Assembly: GCF_001243895.1 (NCBI RefSeq)
Contig: NZ_LN851186.1
Location: 3,365,727-3,429,726, forward strand
Direction: 5' to 3'
Source: Bacillus testis
Lineage (GTDB): Bacteria > Bacillota > Bacilli > Bacillales > DSM-1321
Length of the DNA: 64,000 nucleotides
Shown here: positions 17,292 through 25,403 of the stretch, in pieces
Numbering within the stretch: position 1 is the stretch's first letter
How the letters are laid out: each line of letters begins with the position of its first letter
Program-made: the position numbers and the translations under genes
The notes under the pieces: model-generated
What the model was told of the DNA's origin: nothing
Seen by the model: only the letters and a program-made list of their open reading frames with translations
The model's database searches: none

Positions 17292-18455
17292 CTAATTTCG
17301 TAGAATCATAGCACCTGCTATATCAGGGCCCGCCCAGCCAGTGCAGATGCCGATTTCGCACCCTTCCACTTGGCGGTCTGTCCCTTCGTACTCATGTCTG
17401 ATTTGCCTAACGATCTCAAGTACATTGTTCATGCCGTGTGTATATCCTTCAGACAGCATGCCTCCCGCCGTATTGGACGGCAGTTTTCCGCCCATCCGCA
17501 GATTGCCGGCAGCCACAAAATCCCCTACCTCTCCGCGCGGGGCCAATCCATATGCCTCTAATTGCCTTAACACTACCCAGCTATAACAGTCATAGATGGA
17601 AGCAACTTGAATATCTTCCGGCTTAACGCCTGCGTTTTTGTAGAGCTGAGGAGCCACATAATCGGATGCCACTTCATTCACATTGGCCCAGTAGTGTGCA
17701 TGTGAAACACATTGGCGTGCAGCCATGCCCATAATATAAACAGGTCTGGATTTACAGTCTTTTGCCCTTTCCGCTGACGTTACGATAATGGCATTCGCTT
17801 CATCCGATTCGAGGCAGAAATCATGCTTATTGAATGGATAGCTTAACGTTGGCGTTTCAAGATATTCCTCCATCGTCAGCGGCTTGCCATAGAAAAATGC
17901 TTTAGGATTACGCTGTGCATGCTCATAAAAGCTAGTGCAGACATGGCCGAGGTGTTCCTTCGTTAAGCCAGTTTCATGCATATGCCGAGTGGCAAACAAT
18001 CCGAACCATTGACCCGGTCCTCCTGCTCCGTAAGGAATAAGAAAGCTTCCGCCTTCAAAGGCACCCTGGAGCATATTGGCATCCCAGCCTCCACCGCCCA
18101 TCCGTACGCCGGATCGGCCATTCATTGCCCGGAAAATCAATACCGTATTGACCTGGCCTGTCTCAATTAAGCCGATTGCATCCGCAATCAACATTTCCGT
18201 ACTGCTGCCGCCTCCTGAAATATCCTTTACGTAAGCAGGCCGAACGCCTAAATAGGTCGCCAGCTGATGGGATGTACATGAGTCATTTTCGGAATAGCTC
18301 ATGAAGCCATCTATCTCTTTCGCTGAAATGCCGGCATCCGCGATTGCCGCTCTTGCTGCATCCAACGCTAAATGCAAGGGAGTAGTGCCCGAATTCTTGG
18401 ACCGTTTACTTTCCCCCACTCCAACTATGGCATACTGATCTTTTATATTTTGCAT
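17292..18455 (-). CDS. Thiolase-like lipid-transfer protein, probable retro-aldolase (Ltp2-like)
   Basis: A 387-residue thiolase-superfamily protein related to SCP-x/Ltp enzymes. In true thiolases the segment after the first beta-alpha repeats carries a nucleophilic Cys; here the corresponding segment is DISGGGSSTEMLIADAIGL with no Cys. It keeps late motifs such as SIYDCYSWVVLRQLEAYGL and LPSNTAGGMLSEGYTHGMN. Loss of the Cys together with an adjacent DUF35 gene is the hallmark of Ltp2-type aldolases, which cleave a beta-hydroxyacyl-CoA made by the MaoC hydratase. A thiolytic role cannot be fully excluded. Start preceded by AAGAGGAGGACC. Confidence 0.8.
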   Translation of the reverse strand: MQNIKDQYAIVGVGESKRSKNSGTTPLHLALDAARAAIADAGISAKEIDGFMSYSENDSCTSHQLATYLGVRPAYVKDISGGGSSTEMLIADAIGLIETGQVNTVLIFRAMNGRSGVRMGGGGWDANMLQGAFEGGSFLIPYGAGGPGQWFGLFATRHMHETGLTKEHLGHVCTSFYEHAQRNPKAFFYGKPLTMEEYLETPTLSYPFNKHDFCLESDEANAIIVTSAERAKDCKSRPVYIMGMAARQCVSHAHYWANVNEVASDYVAPQLYKNAGVKPEDIQVASIYDCYSWVVLRQLEAYGLAPRGEVGDFVAAGNLRMGGKLPSNTAGGMLSEGYTHGMNNVLEIVRQIRHEYEGTDRQVEGCEIGICTGWAGPDIAGAMILRN

Positions 18456-18476
18456 CAGTGGTCCTCCTCTATTGTT

Positions 18477-18896
18477 TTAAAAAAAACGAAGTACTGCTTT
18501 TCCTGTGCCTACTGTGATGCCTTCTTCTTTTGTTGCCTTCAGAAGCAAGCGCACATACCGCCGCCCATCTTCCTCGAACAGTTCTTCCACCGTCCCATCA
18601 CAGAAAATGCTGTCTCCAGGCCTCGTCATGGCGCCAAACCGCATATTAAAGGTATGGACCTCAGCATCCGTGCCCGCCAATTTCATGACATACTCCCCCA
18701 GAAAGCCCATTATAAGCATGCCATGCGCTATTACACCGCTCATGCCAATGCTTTGGGCAAATGCATCATCGGTATGTAGAGGGTTGAAATCCCCCGAGGC
18801 ACCGGCATATTTAACTAATTGGACTTTCGTTACTGCCTTTTTTTGAAGCCTCTCTAACTGTTGGCCTTCTTTCAATTTTTCATATTGGCCGATCAT
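18477..18896 (-). CDS. MaoC-type (R)-hydratase subunit
   Basis: A 139-residue hot-dog protein. The hydratase-2 motif is complete: YAGASGDFNPLHTDDAFAQ followed by GVIAHGMLIMGFL, including the catalytic Asp and His. Such proteins add water to 2-enoyl-CoA. Its neighbour encoded just upstream is the motif-poor MaoC partner, and the two probably form the heterodimer typical of ChsH1/ChsH2 or HTD2-like hydratases. ATG preceded by AAAGGAGGCAGGAAGT. Confidence 0.85.
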   Translation of the reverse strand: MIGQYEKLKEGQQLERLQKKAVTKVQLVKYAGASGDFNPLHTDDAFAQSIGMSGVIAHGMLIMGFLGEYVMKLAGTDAEVHTFNMRFGAMTRPGDSIFCDGTVEELFEEDGRRYVRLLLKATKEEGITVGTGKAVLRFF

Positions 18897-18914
18897 ACTT
18901 CCTGCCTCCTTTCA

Positions 18915-19358
18915 TTAAATAGCTGCTGGTCTATATACGATGTTCGTGCGGCTGACAACAACCATATTTCCTTCTTTATCCTTCATCTCCGTATCCAGCA
19001 CAAGGAACTGCATCTTGCCGCTTTTCCCCTCTTTTTCATAAAAATCTGCTACTTTCATCTGACAGTGCAAGACATCTCCCGGGCGGATCGGCCTTGTATA
19101 AATAAACTCCTGCTCTCCATGCAGCATTCGTTTTTCATCTAAATTAAGTTCGATTCCTTTATCGCCTGCTGCCAAGGCGATTGGGAATGACGGCGGTGCA
19201 ATCAAGCCGCCATAAGGGGTTTGTTTAGCAAACTCTTCATCCGTATACAAAGGGTTATCGTCGCCAATGGCCTGTGCGAACCGTTTAATATGGCCTTTTT
19301 CCACTTCAACAACGAACATGTCCCCCTGCAGGCCGATTATGCTTGTATCGAGGTCCAT
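18915..19358 (-). CDS. MaoC N-terminal-like dehydratase subunit (FAS1-like)
   Basis: A 147-residue hot-dog protein of the N-terminal MaoC dehydratase class (FAQAIGDDNPLYTDEEFAKQTPYGGLIAPPSFP). The usual SGDxNPxH site is modified to GDDNPLY, so this half is probably structural or substrate-binding while the 139-residue partner carries catalysis. First gene of the acyl-CoA operon. Start chosen at ATG 19358 since AAAGGA lies ten bases upstream; a GTG at 19367 is too close to that site. A -24/-12 promoter lies about 45-60 bp upstream. Confidence 0.82.
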   Translation of the reverse strand: MDLDTSIIGLQGDMFVVEVEKGHIKRFAQAIGDDNPLYTDEEFAKQTPYGGLIAPPSFPIALAAGDKGIELNLDEKRMLHGEQEFIYTRPIRPGDVLHCQMKVADFYEKEGKSGKMQFLVLDTEMKDKEGNMVVVSRTNIVYRPAAI

Positions 19359-19401
19359 CCTATTCACATCCTTTTTTTAATAGTTGCTCTGTCTATTATT
19401 T

Positions 19402-19419
19402 ATGCAAAAGCCGTTCCGG
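19402..19419 (-). promoter_or_regulatory. Sigma-54 (-24/-12) promoter of the acyl-CoA operon
   Basis: Minus strand reads CCGGAACGGCTTTTGCAT. The invariant GG (19417-19416) and GC (19405-19404) are separated by exactly ten bases and the -12 half is the consensus TTGCA. It lies about 45 bp before the first MaoC gene, in an operon followed by a sigma-54 activator gene. Confidence 0.8.
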
Positions 19420-19461
19420 ACACTTTAGACAGACACTTTCCAACACGACTCGCGGCTCTTG

Positions 19462-19483
19462 AAACCTTTAATCGCCAAGGTTT
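19462..19483. promoter_or_regulatory. Candidate activator-binding inverted repeat (UAS)
   Basis: AAACCTT and AAGGTTT separated by eight bases, about 45 bp upstream of the -24 element: a perfect 7-bp inverted repeat where an enhancer-binding protein is expected. Assignment to the downstream activator is inference. Confidence 0.55.
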
Positions 19484-19547
19484 GCGGCATTTCTTCCAAA
19501 AAAACAATAAAAAAACTGCCCCGGCATTAGGAGCAGTATCCAGACAA

Positions 19548-20264
19548 TTATTCAGCTTTACATTTTTTTGCTTGGACAATCAGAAAGTGAGGATTCTTAT
19601 TGAGGAAATGGAATGCCTTCTCACTGTATCGCTTCATCTCAGGCAATGGCCGCGGTTCAACCAAAGCATCTAACAGGAATTGGTCGGTTACATGGCCCAC
19701 TATTTCTTCAAGGGGCCTGCGGTAAAATTGGATCTCCACTTTACCGGCCTTCTTCTCCCAAACATCATTTAAAAGTTCTCTTTTGAAATAATCTTCCCTT
19801 TTGAATAACGTGAAATCACTAAAAGGATGATGAACCGAAAAAAGAAGCATTCCCCCTGGCTTCATGACCCGATGGAATTCCCGGAAAGTGAACGCCCAAT
19901 CCTTAAGATAGTGCAGCGTTAACGAACTGACAATCAAATCGAATGAATGGTCTTCGTATGGCAGTTGTTTCTCTAAATCAAGACAGCGGATATCCGCTTG
20001 ATCCCCCAATCTTTCCTTTGAAAGCTCCACCATTTTTTCATTAAGATCGAGACCGGATACGTCCGCCCCTCTCTTTAGCATTTCTTCTAAATACCACCCT
20101 GCCGAACAGCCTGCATCCAAAACGGCGCAGCCATCAAGATTTTCCGGCACCAACTTCATCATAGCCGGCCGTTCATACAATATATTGTACAGATTATCTT
20201 CAATCTCTTCGTTAGCATAGGTGTCCGCCAATGTTCGGTACGTATGGATCAACTCTTTTTTCAT
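19548..20264 (-). CDS. Class I SAM-dependent methyltransferase
   Basis: A 238-residue methyltransferase with motif I VLDAGCSAGWYLEEM (residues about 48-62), the acidic GLDLNEKMVE at motif II, DLIVSSLTLHYLKDW and LHRVMKPGGMLLFSVHHP-like motifs of the UbiE/BioC type-11 group. Substrate is unknown. Start ATG preceded by AAAGGGGGCTTG. It precedes the sigma-54 promoter region and seems to be transcribed independently of the acyl-CoA operon. Confidence 0.85.
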   Translation of the reverse strand: MKKELIHTYRTLADTYANEEIEDNLYNILYERPAMMKLVPENLDGCAVLDAGCSAGWYLEEMLKRGADVSGLDLNEKMVELSKERLGDQADIRCLDLEKQLPYEDHSFDLIVSSLTLHYLKDWAFTFREFHRVMKPGGMLLFSVHHPFSDFTLFKREDYFKRELLNDVWEKKAGKVEIQFYRRPLEEIVGHVTDQFLLDALVEPRPLPEMKRYSEKAFHFLNKNPHFLIVQAKKCKAE

Positions 20265-20318
20265 GAATCAAGCCCCCTTTGTTTGTTCAAATTACACTTT
20301 CCTTCCATTATAGCTTAA

Positions 20319-20417
20319 TGGTTGAACGAATCGGATTCTTACTGGAGTTTGAACACCCACTTTATCATTCTTCACCTTTACACCCGTTTTAAAGTGAATG
20401 TCTTAGCGCCAATTAGA
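20319..20417 (+). repeat. Dispersed repeat, copy 6 (5'-truncated)
   Basis: Lacks stem I; starts GGTTGAACGAATCGGATTCTTACTGG and ends GTCTTAGCGCCAATTAGAT. Plus orientation between two minus-strand genes. Confidence 0.75.
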
Positions 20418-20419
20418 TA

Positions 20420-20452
20420 AAAAAAGAACTGTCCATTAACAGACAGTTCTTC
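20420..20452 (-). terminator. Terminator of tcyP
   Basis: AAGAACTGTC / GACAGTTCTT stem followed on the minus strand by a long T tract; starts a few bases after the tcyP stop. Confidence 0.85.
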
Positions 20453-20456
20453 TCGC

Positions 20457-21842
20457 TTACATTTCAGCTTCAAGTTTAGTGGTTTGATCCGTATATTGTG
20501 TTGTATCCAAGTCGCCGATGATCCGGCTGGTCAGTATACCGGATGTCATACTTCCGCTGACATTCAGAGCGGTCCGGCCCATATCGATTAATGGTTCAAC
20601 CGAAATCAGCAGCCCGGCAAGAGCAATTGGCAGGTTCATGGCCGAAAGGACCAAAATGGCTGCGAATGTAGCTCCGCCTCCCACGCCGGCAACACCAAAT
20701 GAACTGATGGCGACAATGACAATCAATGAGGCGATGAAGGAAGGTGTCATCGGATCAATGCCCTGAGTAGGGGCGATCATGACTGCAAGCATCGCCGGAT
20801 ATAAACCTGCACAACCGTTTTGGCCGATCGATAATCCGAATGATCCGGCAAAATTGGCAATGCCATCCGAAACGCCGAGTTGTTTCTGTGTCTTTACATT
20901 CAATGGCAACGCACCGGCGCTTGTTCTCGAAGTAAATGCAAATGATAGGACAGGGAATGCTTTCTTGGCATAAATATAGGGATTCAATCCACCTAGCGCC
21001 AAGAGAATTAGATGTACGATGAACATCGTAATAATCGCAGCATAAGATGCCCCTACAAACTTACCGAGTTTAACGATCGAATCAATATCGGTTGTCGCAA
21101 CTGTTTTAGTCATAATGGCGAGAATCCCATATGGAGTCAAACGCAAAATCAGTGTAACAATTCTCATAATGATGCTATAGAACGTATCAACAATTTTCCC
21201 AAAGAACTCTGCATGCTCCGGCTGTTTCCGTCTGACACCCAAAAAGGCGATGCCGATGAAGGCAGCAAAGATGACGACAGAAATCGTAGAAGTTGGACGG
21301 GCGCCAGTAAAATCAAGGAACGGATTTGAAGGGATCAATTCAAGAATCTGTTGCGGCATTGTCTTGCCATCGACTGTCCCGTATGTTTCTTTCAGCTGAT
21401 TTGCCCTTTCAAGCTCTGCATCTCCCTGCTGGATTTGCACAGCTTCTAAGTGAAAGATATTAGCAGACGCAATCCCTACAGCAGCAGCAATCGCTGTCGT
21501 CCCTAATAAGATACCTATAATCAAAATGGCAATTTTGCCGATATTCGTCGTAAGTTTCAAACGAGTGAAAGCAGAAACAATTGATATGAATACCAATGGC
21601 ATAACAATCATCTGCAGGAATTTCACATAGCCGCTCCCGACGATACTGAACCAGTCTACCGCTTCAGTAACCGCCTTTGACTGCGGTTCGTAGACATATT
21701 GCAAAAATAAACCGAACACAATCCCGATCCCCAAAGCAGTAAATACACGTTTGGTGAAGGACACATGTTTTTTCTGCATATATACCAGCACTGCCAATAG
21801 GATGACCATAATAACAATATTTAAAATAGCATAGCCTGTCAT
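20457..21842 (-). CDS. tcyP: L-cystine:Na+/H+ symporter, TcyP type
   Basis: A 461-residue dicarboxylate/amino acid:cation symporter (SDF family). N-terminal helices with QMIVMPLVFISIVSAFTRL, the serine-rich re-entrant loop FTSRTSAGALPLNVKTQKQLG near residue 310, and the late GVAGVGGGATFAAILVLSAMNLP. The length and these segments match B. subtilis TcyP (YhcL), the main cystine importer. Ribosome-binding site AAGGAGGTAATGG before the ATG. In B. subtilis cystine uptake is repressed by CymR; I could not define a convincing CymR box or S-box here. Confidence 0.9.
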   Translation of the reverse strand: MTGYAILNIVIMVILLAVLVYMQKKHVSFTKRVFTALGIGIVFGLFLQYVYEPQSKAVTEAVDWFSIVGSGYVKFLQMIVMPLVFISIVSAFTRLKLTTNIGKIAILIIGILLGTTAIAAAVGIASANIFHLEAVQIQQGDAELERANQLKETYGTVDGKTMPQQILELIPSNPFLDFTGARPTSTISVVIFAAFIGIAFLGVRRKQPEHAEFFGKIVDTFYSIIMRIVTLILRLTPYGILAIMTKTVATTDIDSIVKLGKFVGASYAAIITMFIVHLILLALGGLNPYIYAKKAFPVLSFAFTSRTSAGALPLNVKTQKQLGVSDGIANFAGSFGLSIGQNGCAGLYPAMLAVMIAPTQGIDPMTPSFIASLIVIVAISSFGVAGVGGGATFAAILVLSAMNLPIALAGLLISVEPLIDMGRTALNVSGSMTSGILTSRIIGDLDTTQYTDQTTKLEAEM

Positions 21843-22008
21843 TCCATTACCTCCTTAAATTGTGTAAACAAGTTTAACAATACCAATAAAACTTATAGGA
21901 TTAATACACTTGCTACATTATATTACCATCCCATCGATGGTTGTGACTAGTTTTACACATTTAAAGATTGAGATTTTTTAAAACGACCCTATTGATTTAG
22001 AGAACAAA

Positions 22009-22033
22009 CAAAAAAGGCGACCTAAGCGCCTTT
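22009..22033 (-). terminator. Terminator downstream of signal peptidase gene
   Basis: AAAGGCG / CGCCTTT stem with six T residues on the minus strand, about 110 bp after the lepB stop. Confidence 0.65.
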
Positions 22034-22141
22034 CCCATTCTTGAAGATTCTAGTTCTCTCCTCACCCTATTTGGTTTTTCTGCTATTCATATGAAATGCC
22101 AAGATCCTTCACAGGAACTCCAAATGGATTAAGGTACCACT

Positions 22142-22681
22142 CTATTCGGGGTTTCCCATTTCATCAAAAGGAAAGAACCGGAACTTCACTTCGCCCATCA
22201 CCGCTTTGTCGGAAATAAAGCCGAACATCCGGCTGTCATTGCTGTTTCTTCGATTGTCCCCCATAACAAATATGGTGCCTTCAGGAACTTGTGTTTTACC
22301 CGTTTTTTCGGCAAGGGTAAAATCGTCCGTTAAGTGCGTACCTATTGGAAGAGCCTCTTTATATTGATTAAGATAAGGTTCTTCATAGGCTCGGCCATTA
22401 ATATAGAGAACATCTCCTTTTACCTTTATCGTATCGCCAGGCAGACCGATTACTCTCTTTATATAATTGTCGTCCGATTCGGGACTTTTAAAAACGACGA
22501 CATCAAATCGCTTAATTTTACTGATCTTGCTGACAATCACTTTATTATGGTCTTCAAATGTCGGCATCATACTTTCGCCTGAAACGGTAACCGGCGTAAA
22601 CAGAAATTGCCGGCAGACAAAAACAATAACCAATGCGAATACAATTGATTTAATCCAAGAGAATATTTCATTTTTAACCAC
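22142..22681 (-). CDS. lepB: Type I signal peptidase
   Basis: A 179-residue membrane-anchored serine protease: one N-terminal membrane helix (residues about 8-28), catalytic Ser in VSGESMMPT near residue 37, catalytic Lys in NYIKRVIGLPGD near residue 76, and the GDNRRNSNDSR box E near residue 142. It cleaves signal peptides from secreted precursors (SipS/SipT type). The GTG at 22681 has GGAG nine bases upstream and was kept as the start. Monocistronic. Confidence 0.92.
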   Translation of the reverse strand: MVKNEIFSWIKSIVFALVIVFVCRQFLFTPVTVSGESMMPTFEDHNKVIVSKISKIKRFDVVVFKSPESDDNYIKRVIGLPGDTIKVKGDVLYINGRAYEEPYLNQYKEALPIGTHLTDDFTLAEKTGKTQVPEGTIFVMGDNRRNSNDSRMFGFISDKAVMGEVKFRFFPFDEMGNPE

Positions 22682-23205
22682 TCTCCAACACTCCTCATGT
22701 GTTCATATACCAAAATTCCCGGCTACAGCCTTCTTGGCAGGAAAATCCCTCCCAAATGCGCTCCCCATACTCATTCAATCAACTGAAATAAATTAATGTT
22801 CAGTCAATAGGAACTATATAAAAATAGTTTTTTCCTCCTACTTCTTGCCTCAAATAGAAATTCATGAACATATCGCTTTACAATACTGGTAAATTTCTTT
22901 TTACTTAGTATATATACTGCATTTTCCAATATTTTTTTATGATGGGAAATAGACTTACCTAAATAGTATAACATTCAGAAGTTTATGTAAATTATCCACT
23001 CCCCCTAATGGTTAGGGCAAGTGTAAAGCAAAATAGGCAGTGACTTAAAACGGACATAAAAAACATAAAAAAAACACAACTTATATACTTTTTGCATCGT
23101 TTAAATAAATGTAACGAAACCGTAATACGATCCCTATACATTATGTGGTATTTTAGATGGATTCCAATGACAATTTATTTTTTTAATAGAATGGAAGGAT
23201 CAGCT
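22682..23205. other. Intergenic region between lepB and the O-acyltransferase gene
   Basis: About 520 bp, strongly AT-rich from 22800 onwards, with divergent promoters. No protein-like frame, terminator or riboswitch recognised, apart from poly-A runs near 23055-23080. Confidence 0.4.
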
Positions 23206-23283
23206 ATGAAAAATCAAAAAACGCATGCAAACAATGATTCAATGAAACAGCTTATCTTCATGAGAGGCAATACTCATGGTTAA
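23206..23283 (+). CDS. Short leader ORF overlapping the O-acyltransferase start
   Basis: A 25-codon ORF (MKNQKTHANNDSMKQLIFMR...) with a good ribosome-binding site GGAAGGA six bases before its ATG. Its stop TAA at 23281-23283 overlaps the ATG of the next gene in ATGGTTAA. Such an overlap suggests translational coupling or an upstream regulatory ORF. The peptide has no recognised family; whether it is made is unknown. Confidence 0.45.
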   Translation: MKNQKTHANNDSMKQLIFMRGNTHG

Positions 23284-25117
23284 GAAAAAAAGAGAGCATA
23301 GCCGTTATATCCCTGGCCTGGATGGATTGCGAGCCATTGCAGTGCTCGCGGTTATCGCTTATCATTTGAATTTCAAATGGGCATCCGGCGGTTTGTTGGG
23401 TGTAACCATTTTCTTTGTTTTATCAGGTTATCTAATTACAAATTTATTATTGATCGAGTGGGACCGGACCCAACGCATCGATTTAAAAAACTTCTGGATC
23501 CGGAGAGCAAGAAGATTGCTGCCCGCCATGTTCACTATGTTATTCGCGGTGACTGCCTGGGTTACTCTGTTCGACCAATCCTTCTTGGCGAAGTTGAGAG
23601 ATGATTTCTTGCCGGCAGTCTTTTATTACAGCAACTGGTGGTACATCTTCCAAGATTTATCCTATTTTGAAAGTATGGGTACACCATCGCTTTTGACGCA
23701 TTTTTGGTCCTTAGCAGTCGAAGAACAGTTCTATATTGTCTGGCCACTATTGATATTCGGAGCTTTTTTCTTCAAGTTGAAAAAGAAGCAGCGGTTAGTC
23801 ATCACATTAACGGCAGCATTTGCATCCGCTTTGGCAATGGCCATCTTGTACAGCCCGACGGTCGATCCAAGCCGCATCTACTACGGAACGGACACAAGAG
23901 CGTTTTCTTTATTAATTGGCGCGGCATTGGCCATGGTTTGGCCCAGCCATAAATTATCGCGGGCATTGCCAAAAAAAATCCGCTTTTCAATGGATATCAT
24001 AGGCGGCGTTGCCCTTGCTTCCATTTTGCTTATGATGGTTCTGTCAAATGAGTACAATAGCTTTCTTTATCGGGGAGGAATGGTGCTGCTTTCTTTACTC
24101 ACTGCCATCCTGATAGCTGTACTTGTACATCCGAGCAGCAAATTGGCAACCTATATGAGCTTTAAACCATTGAAATGGATTGGCATGCGGTCGTACGGTA
24201 TCTATTTATGGCATTATCCGATTATCTTGTTGACCACCCAGCAAGTGGATACCGGCTCAGCCCATCCACTCCGTATGTTGGCGCAAATGGCGCTCACCGT
24301 CGCAATCGCTGAGTTATCTTACCGGTATATCGAAAATCCGATTAGACACGGTGCAATCGGAAGAATCTCGAAAAAGGTCCGGTCAGGGCAAATCCAATGG
24401 AAGGCCGTTGCAACCAGCCGCTGGATTGCGCTTGGATGCGGATTAATCGCCATTTGTATTTCATCAATAGGGTTGGCATCCACTCCTGAAAACCAAGACA
24501 AGGATCTGGCCAGCCACAAAAAAACAGAAGCAATCGTTGAGCAACATAACACACAGACGGCCAATATGCAGGTTGGCGACCATAACAGCCCGCCATCCCA
24601 AACAAAACCATCTGAAGGCAAGCAGCCGGAGAAAAACCAGGTTAAACATAGCCTTAAAATGGTCAGCGTCATCGGCGACTCGGTCATGATTGATGCTGCC
24701 CCTTTTCTAAAGGAACATTTTCCAAACATCATCATCGATGCCAAAGTCGGCAGACAGATGCACCAGGCTGAATCGATAGTGGAACAAATGAAACGCGATG
24801 GAAAGCTGGGCGATACGATTATCATTGGATTAGGTTCAAACGGCGCTTTCAACAGTAAACAATTAAGCAGCCTGCTAGATGCGATCGGCAAAGACAAACA
24901 TATTGTACTAATTAATGCGCGTGTGCCCAGACCATGGGAAAGCATCGTCAATGATTCCCTATCGTCCGCTGCGTCTTCGCATGATAACGTCTCGCTTGTC
25001 GATTGGTTTGACAGCAGCACTGGGCATAATGAGTACTTTGCCAATGATGGTATCCATCTAACAAAAACAGGAGCGCAGGCATTTGCCTTGCTGATCTCTT
25101 CTGAAATCAACTCCTAA
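23276..25117 (+). CDS. oatA: Peptidoglycan or polysaccharide O-acetyltransferase, OatA/YrhL type
   Basis: A 613-residue two-domain protein. Residues 1-400 are an acyltransferase-3 membrane domain with about ten or eleven helices, starting YIPGLDGLRAIAVLAVIAYH, with RRARRLLPAMF and the FWSLAVEEQFYIVWPLL motif. After a hydrophilic linker (about 410-460) comes an SGNH-hydrolase-like domain: GDSVMIDAAPFL (Ser), GLGSNGAF (Asn) and a late NDGIHLTKTG (Asp/His). This is the layout of OatA, which acetylates N-acetylmuramic acid to give lysozyme resistance. Start overlaps the short leader ORF. Confidence 0.88.
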   Translation: MVKKKREHSRYIPGLDGLRAIAVLAVIAYHLNFKWASGGLLGVTIFFVLSGYLITNLLLIEWDRTQRIDLKNFWIRRARRLLPAMFTMLFAVTAWVTLFDQSFLAKLRDDFLPAVFYYSNWWYIFQDLSYFESMGTPSLLTHFWSLAVEEQFYIVWPLLIFGAFFFKLKKKQRLVITLTAAFASALAMAILYSPTVDPSRIYYGTDTRAFSLLIGAALAMVWPSHKLSRALPKKIRFSMDIIGGVALASILLMMVLSNEYNSFLYRGGMVLLSLLTAILIAVLVHPSSKLATYMSFKPLKWIGMRSYGIYLWHYPIILLTTQQVDTGSAHPLRMLAQMALTVAIAELSYRYIENPIRHGAIGRISKKVRSGQIQWKAVATSRWIALGCGLIAICISSIGLASTPENQDKDLASHKKTEAIVEQHNTQTANMQVGDHNSPPSQTKPSEGKQPEKNQVKHSLKMVSVIGDSVMIDAAPFLKEHFPNIIIDAKVGRQMHQAESIVEQMKRDGKLGDTIIIGLGSNGAFNSKQLSSLLDAIGKDKHIVLINARVPRPWESIVNDSLSSAASSHDNVSLVDWFDSSTGHNEYFANDGIHLTKTGAQAFALLISSEINS

Positions 25118-25121
25118 AGCT

Positions 25122-25158
25122 AAGAACCCCGATCACCAAAATGGATCGGGGTTCTTTA
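25122..25158 (+). terminator. Terminator of the O-acyltransferase gene
   Basis: AAGAACCCCGATC / GATCGGGGTTCTT stem followed by T residues, six bases after the stop. Confidence 0.9.
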
Positions 25159-25403
25159 TTGCCAGTTAGCCCAATGAATGATTTCTCACCCGCAACATTG
25201 CTGCCGTCATGGGGCAAGAAGCCATACATATCCTCTTTTAAGAAGAAACGAATGGGAATATATCATGTAAACTTTATCCCACTGCTATTTATATTGTATT
25301 TTGTTTTACACCAATTTACGTTCCCAAGAAAGGGTCAGCCATTCCGCCTTTCCTCTTATTAGGAGCAGGATTCAAGAAAATAGTTTTTCTATTATGCCTG
25401 TCT

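Noticed and set aside
21843..21960. S-box or CymR operator upstream of tcyP
   Set aside because: No terminator/antiterminator pair and no clear operator; only an AT-rich leader is seen.
25141..25362. 73-codon plus-strand ORF after oatA
   Set aside because: Begins inside the oatA terminator; no ribosome-binding site or protein-like pattern.
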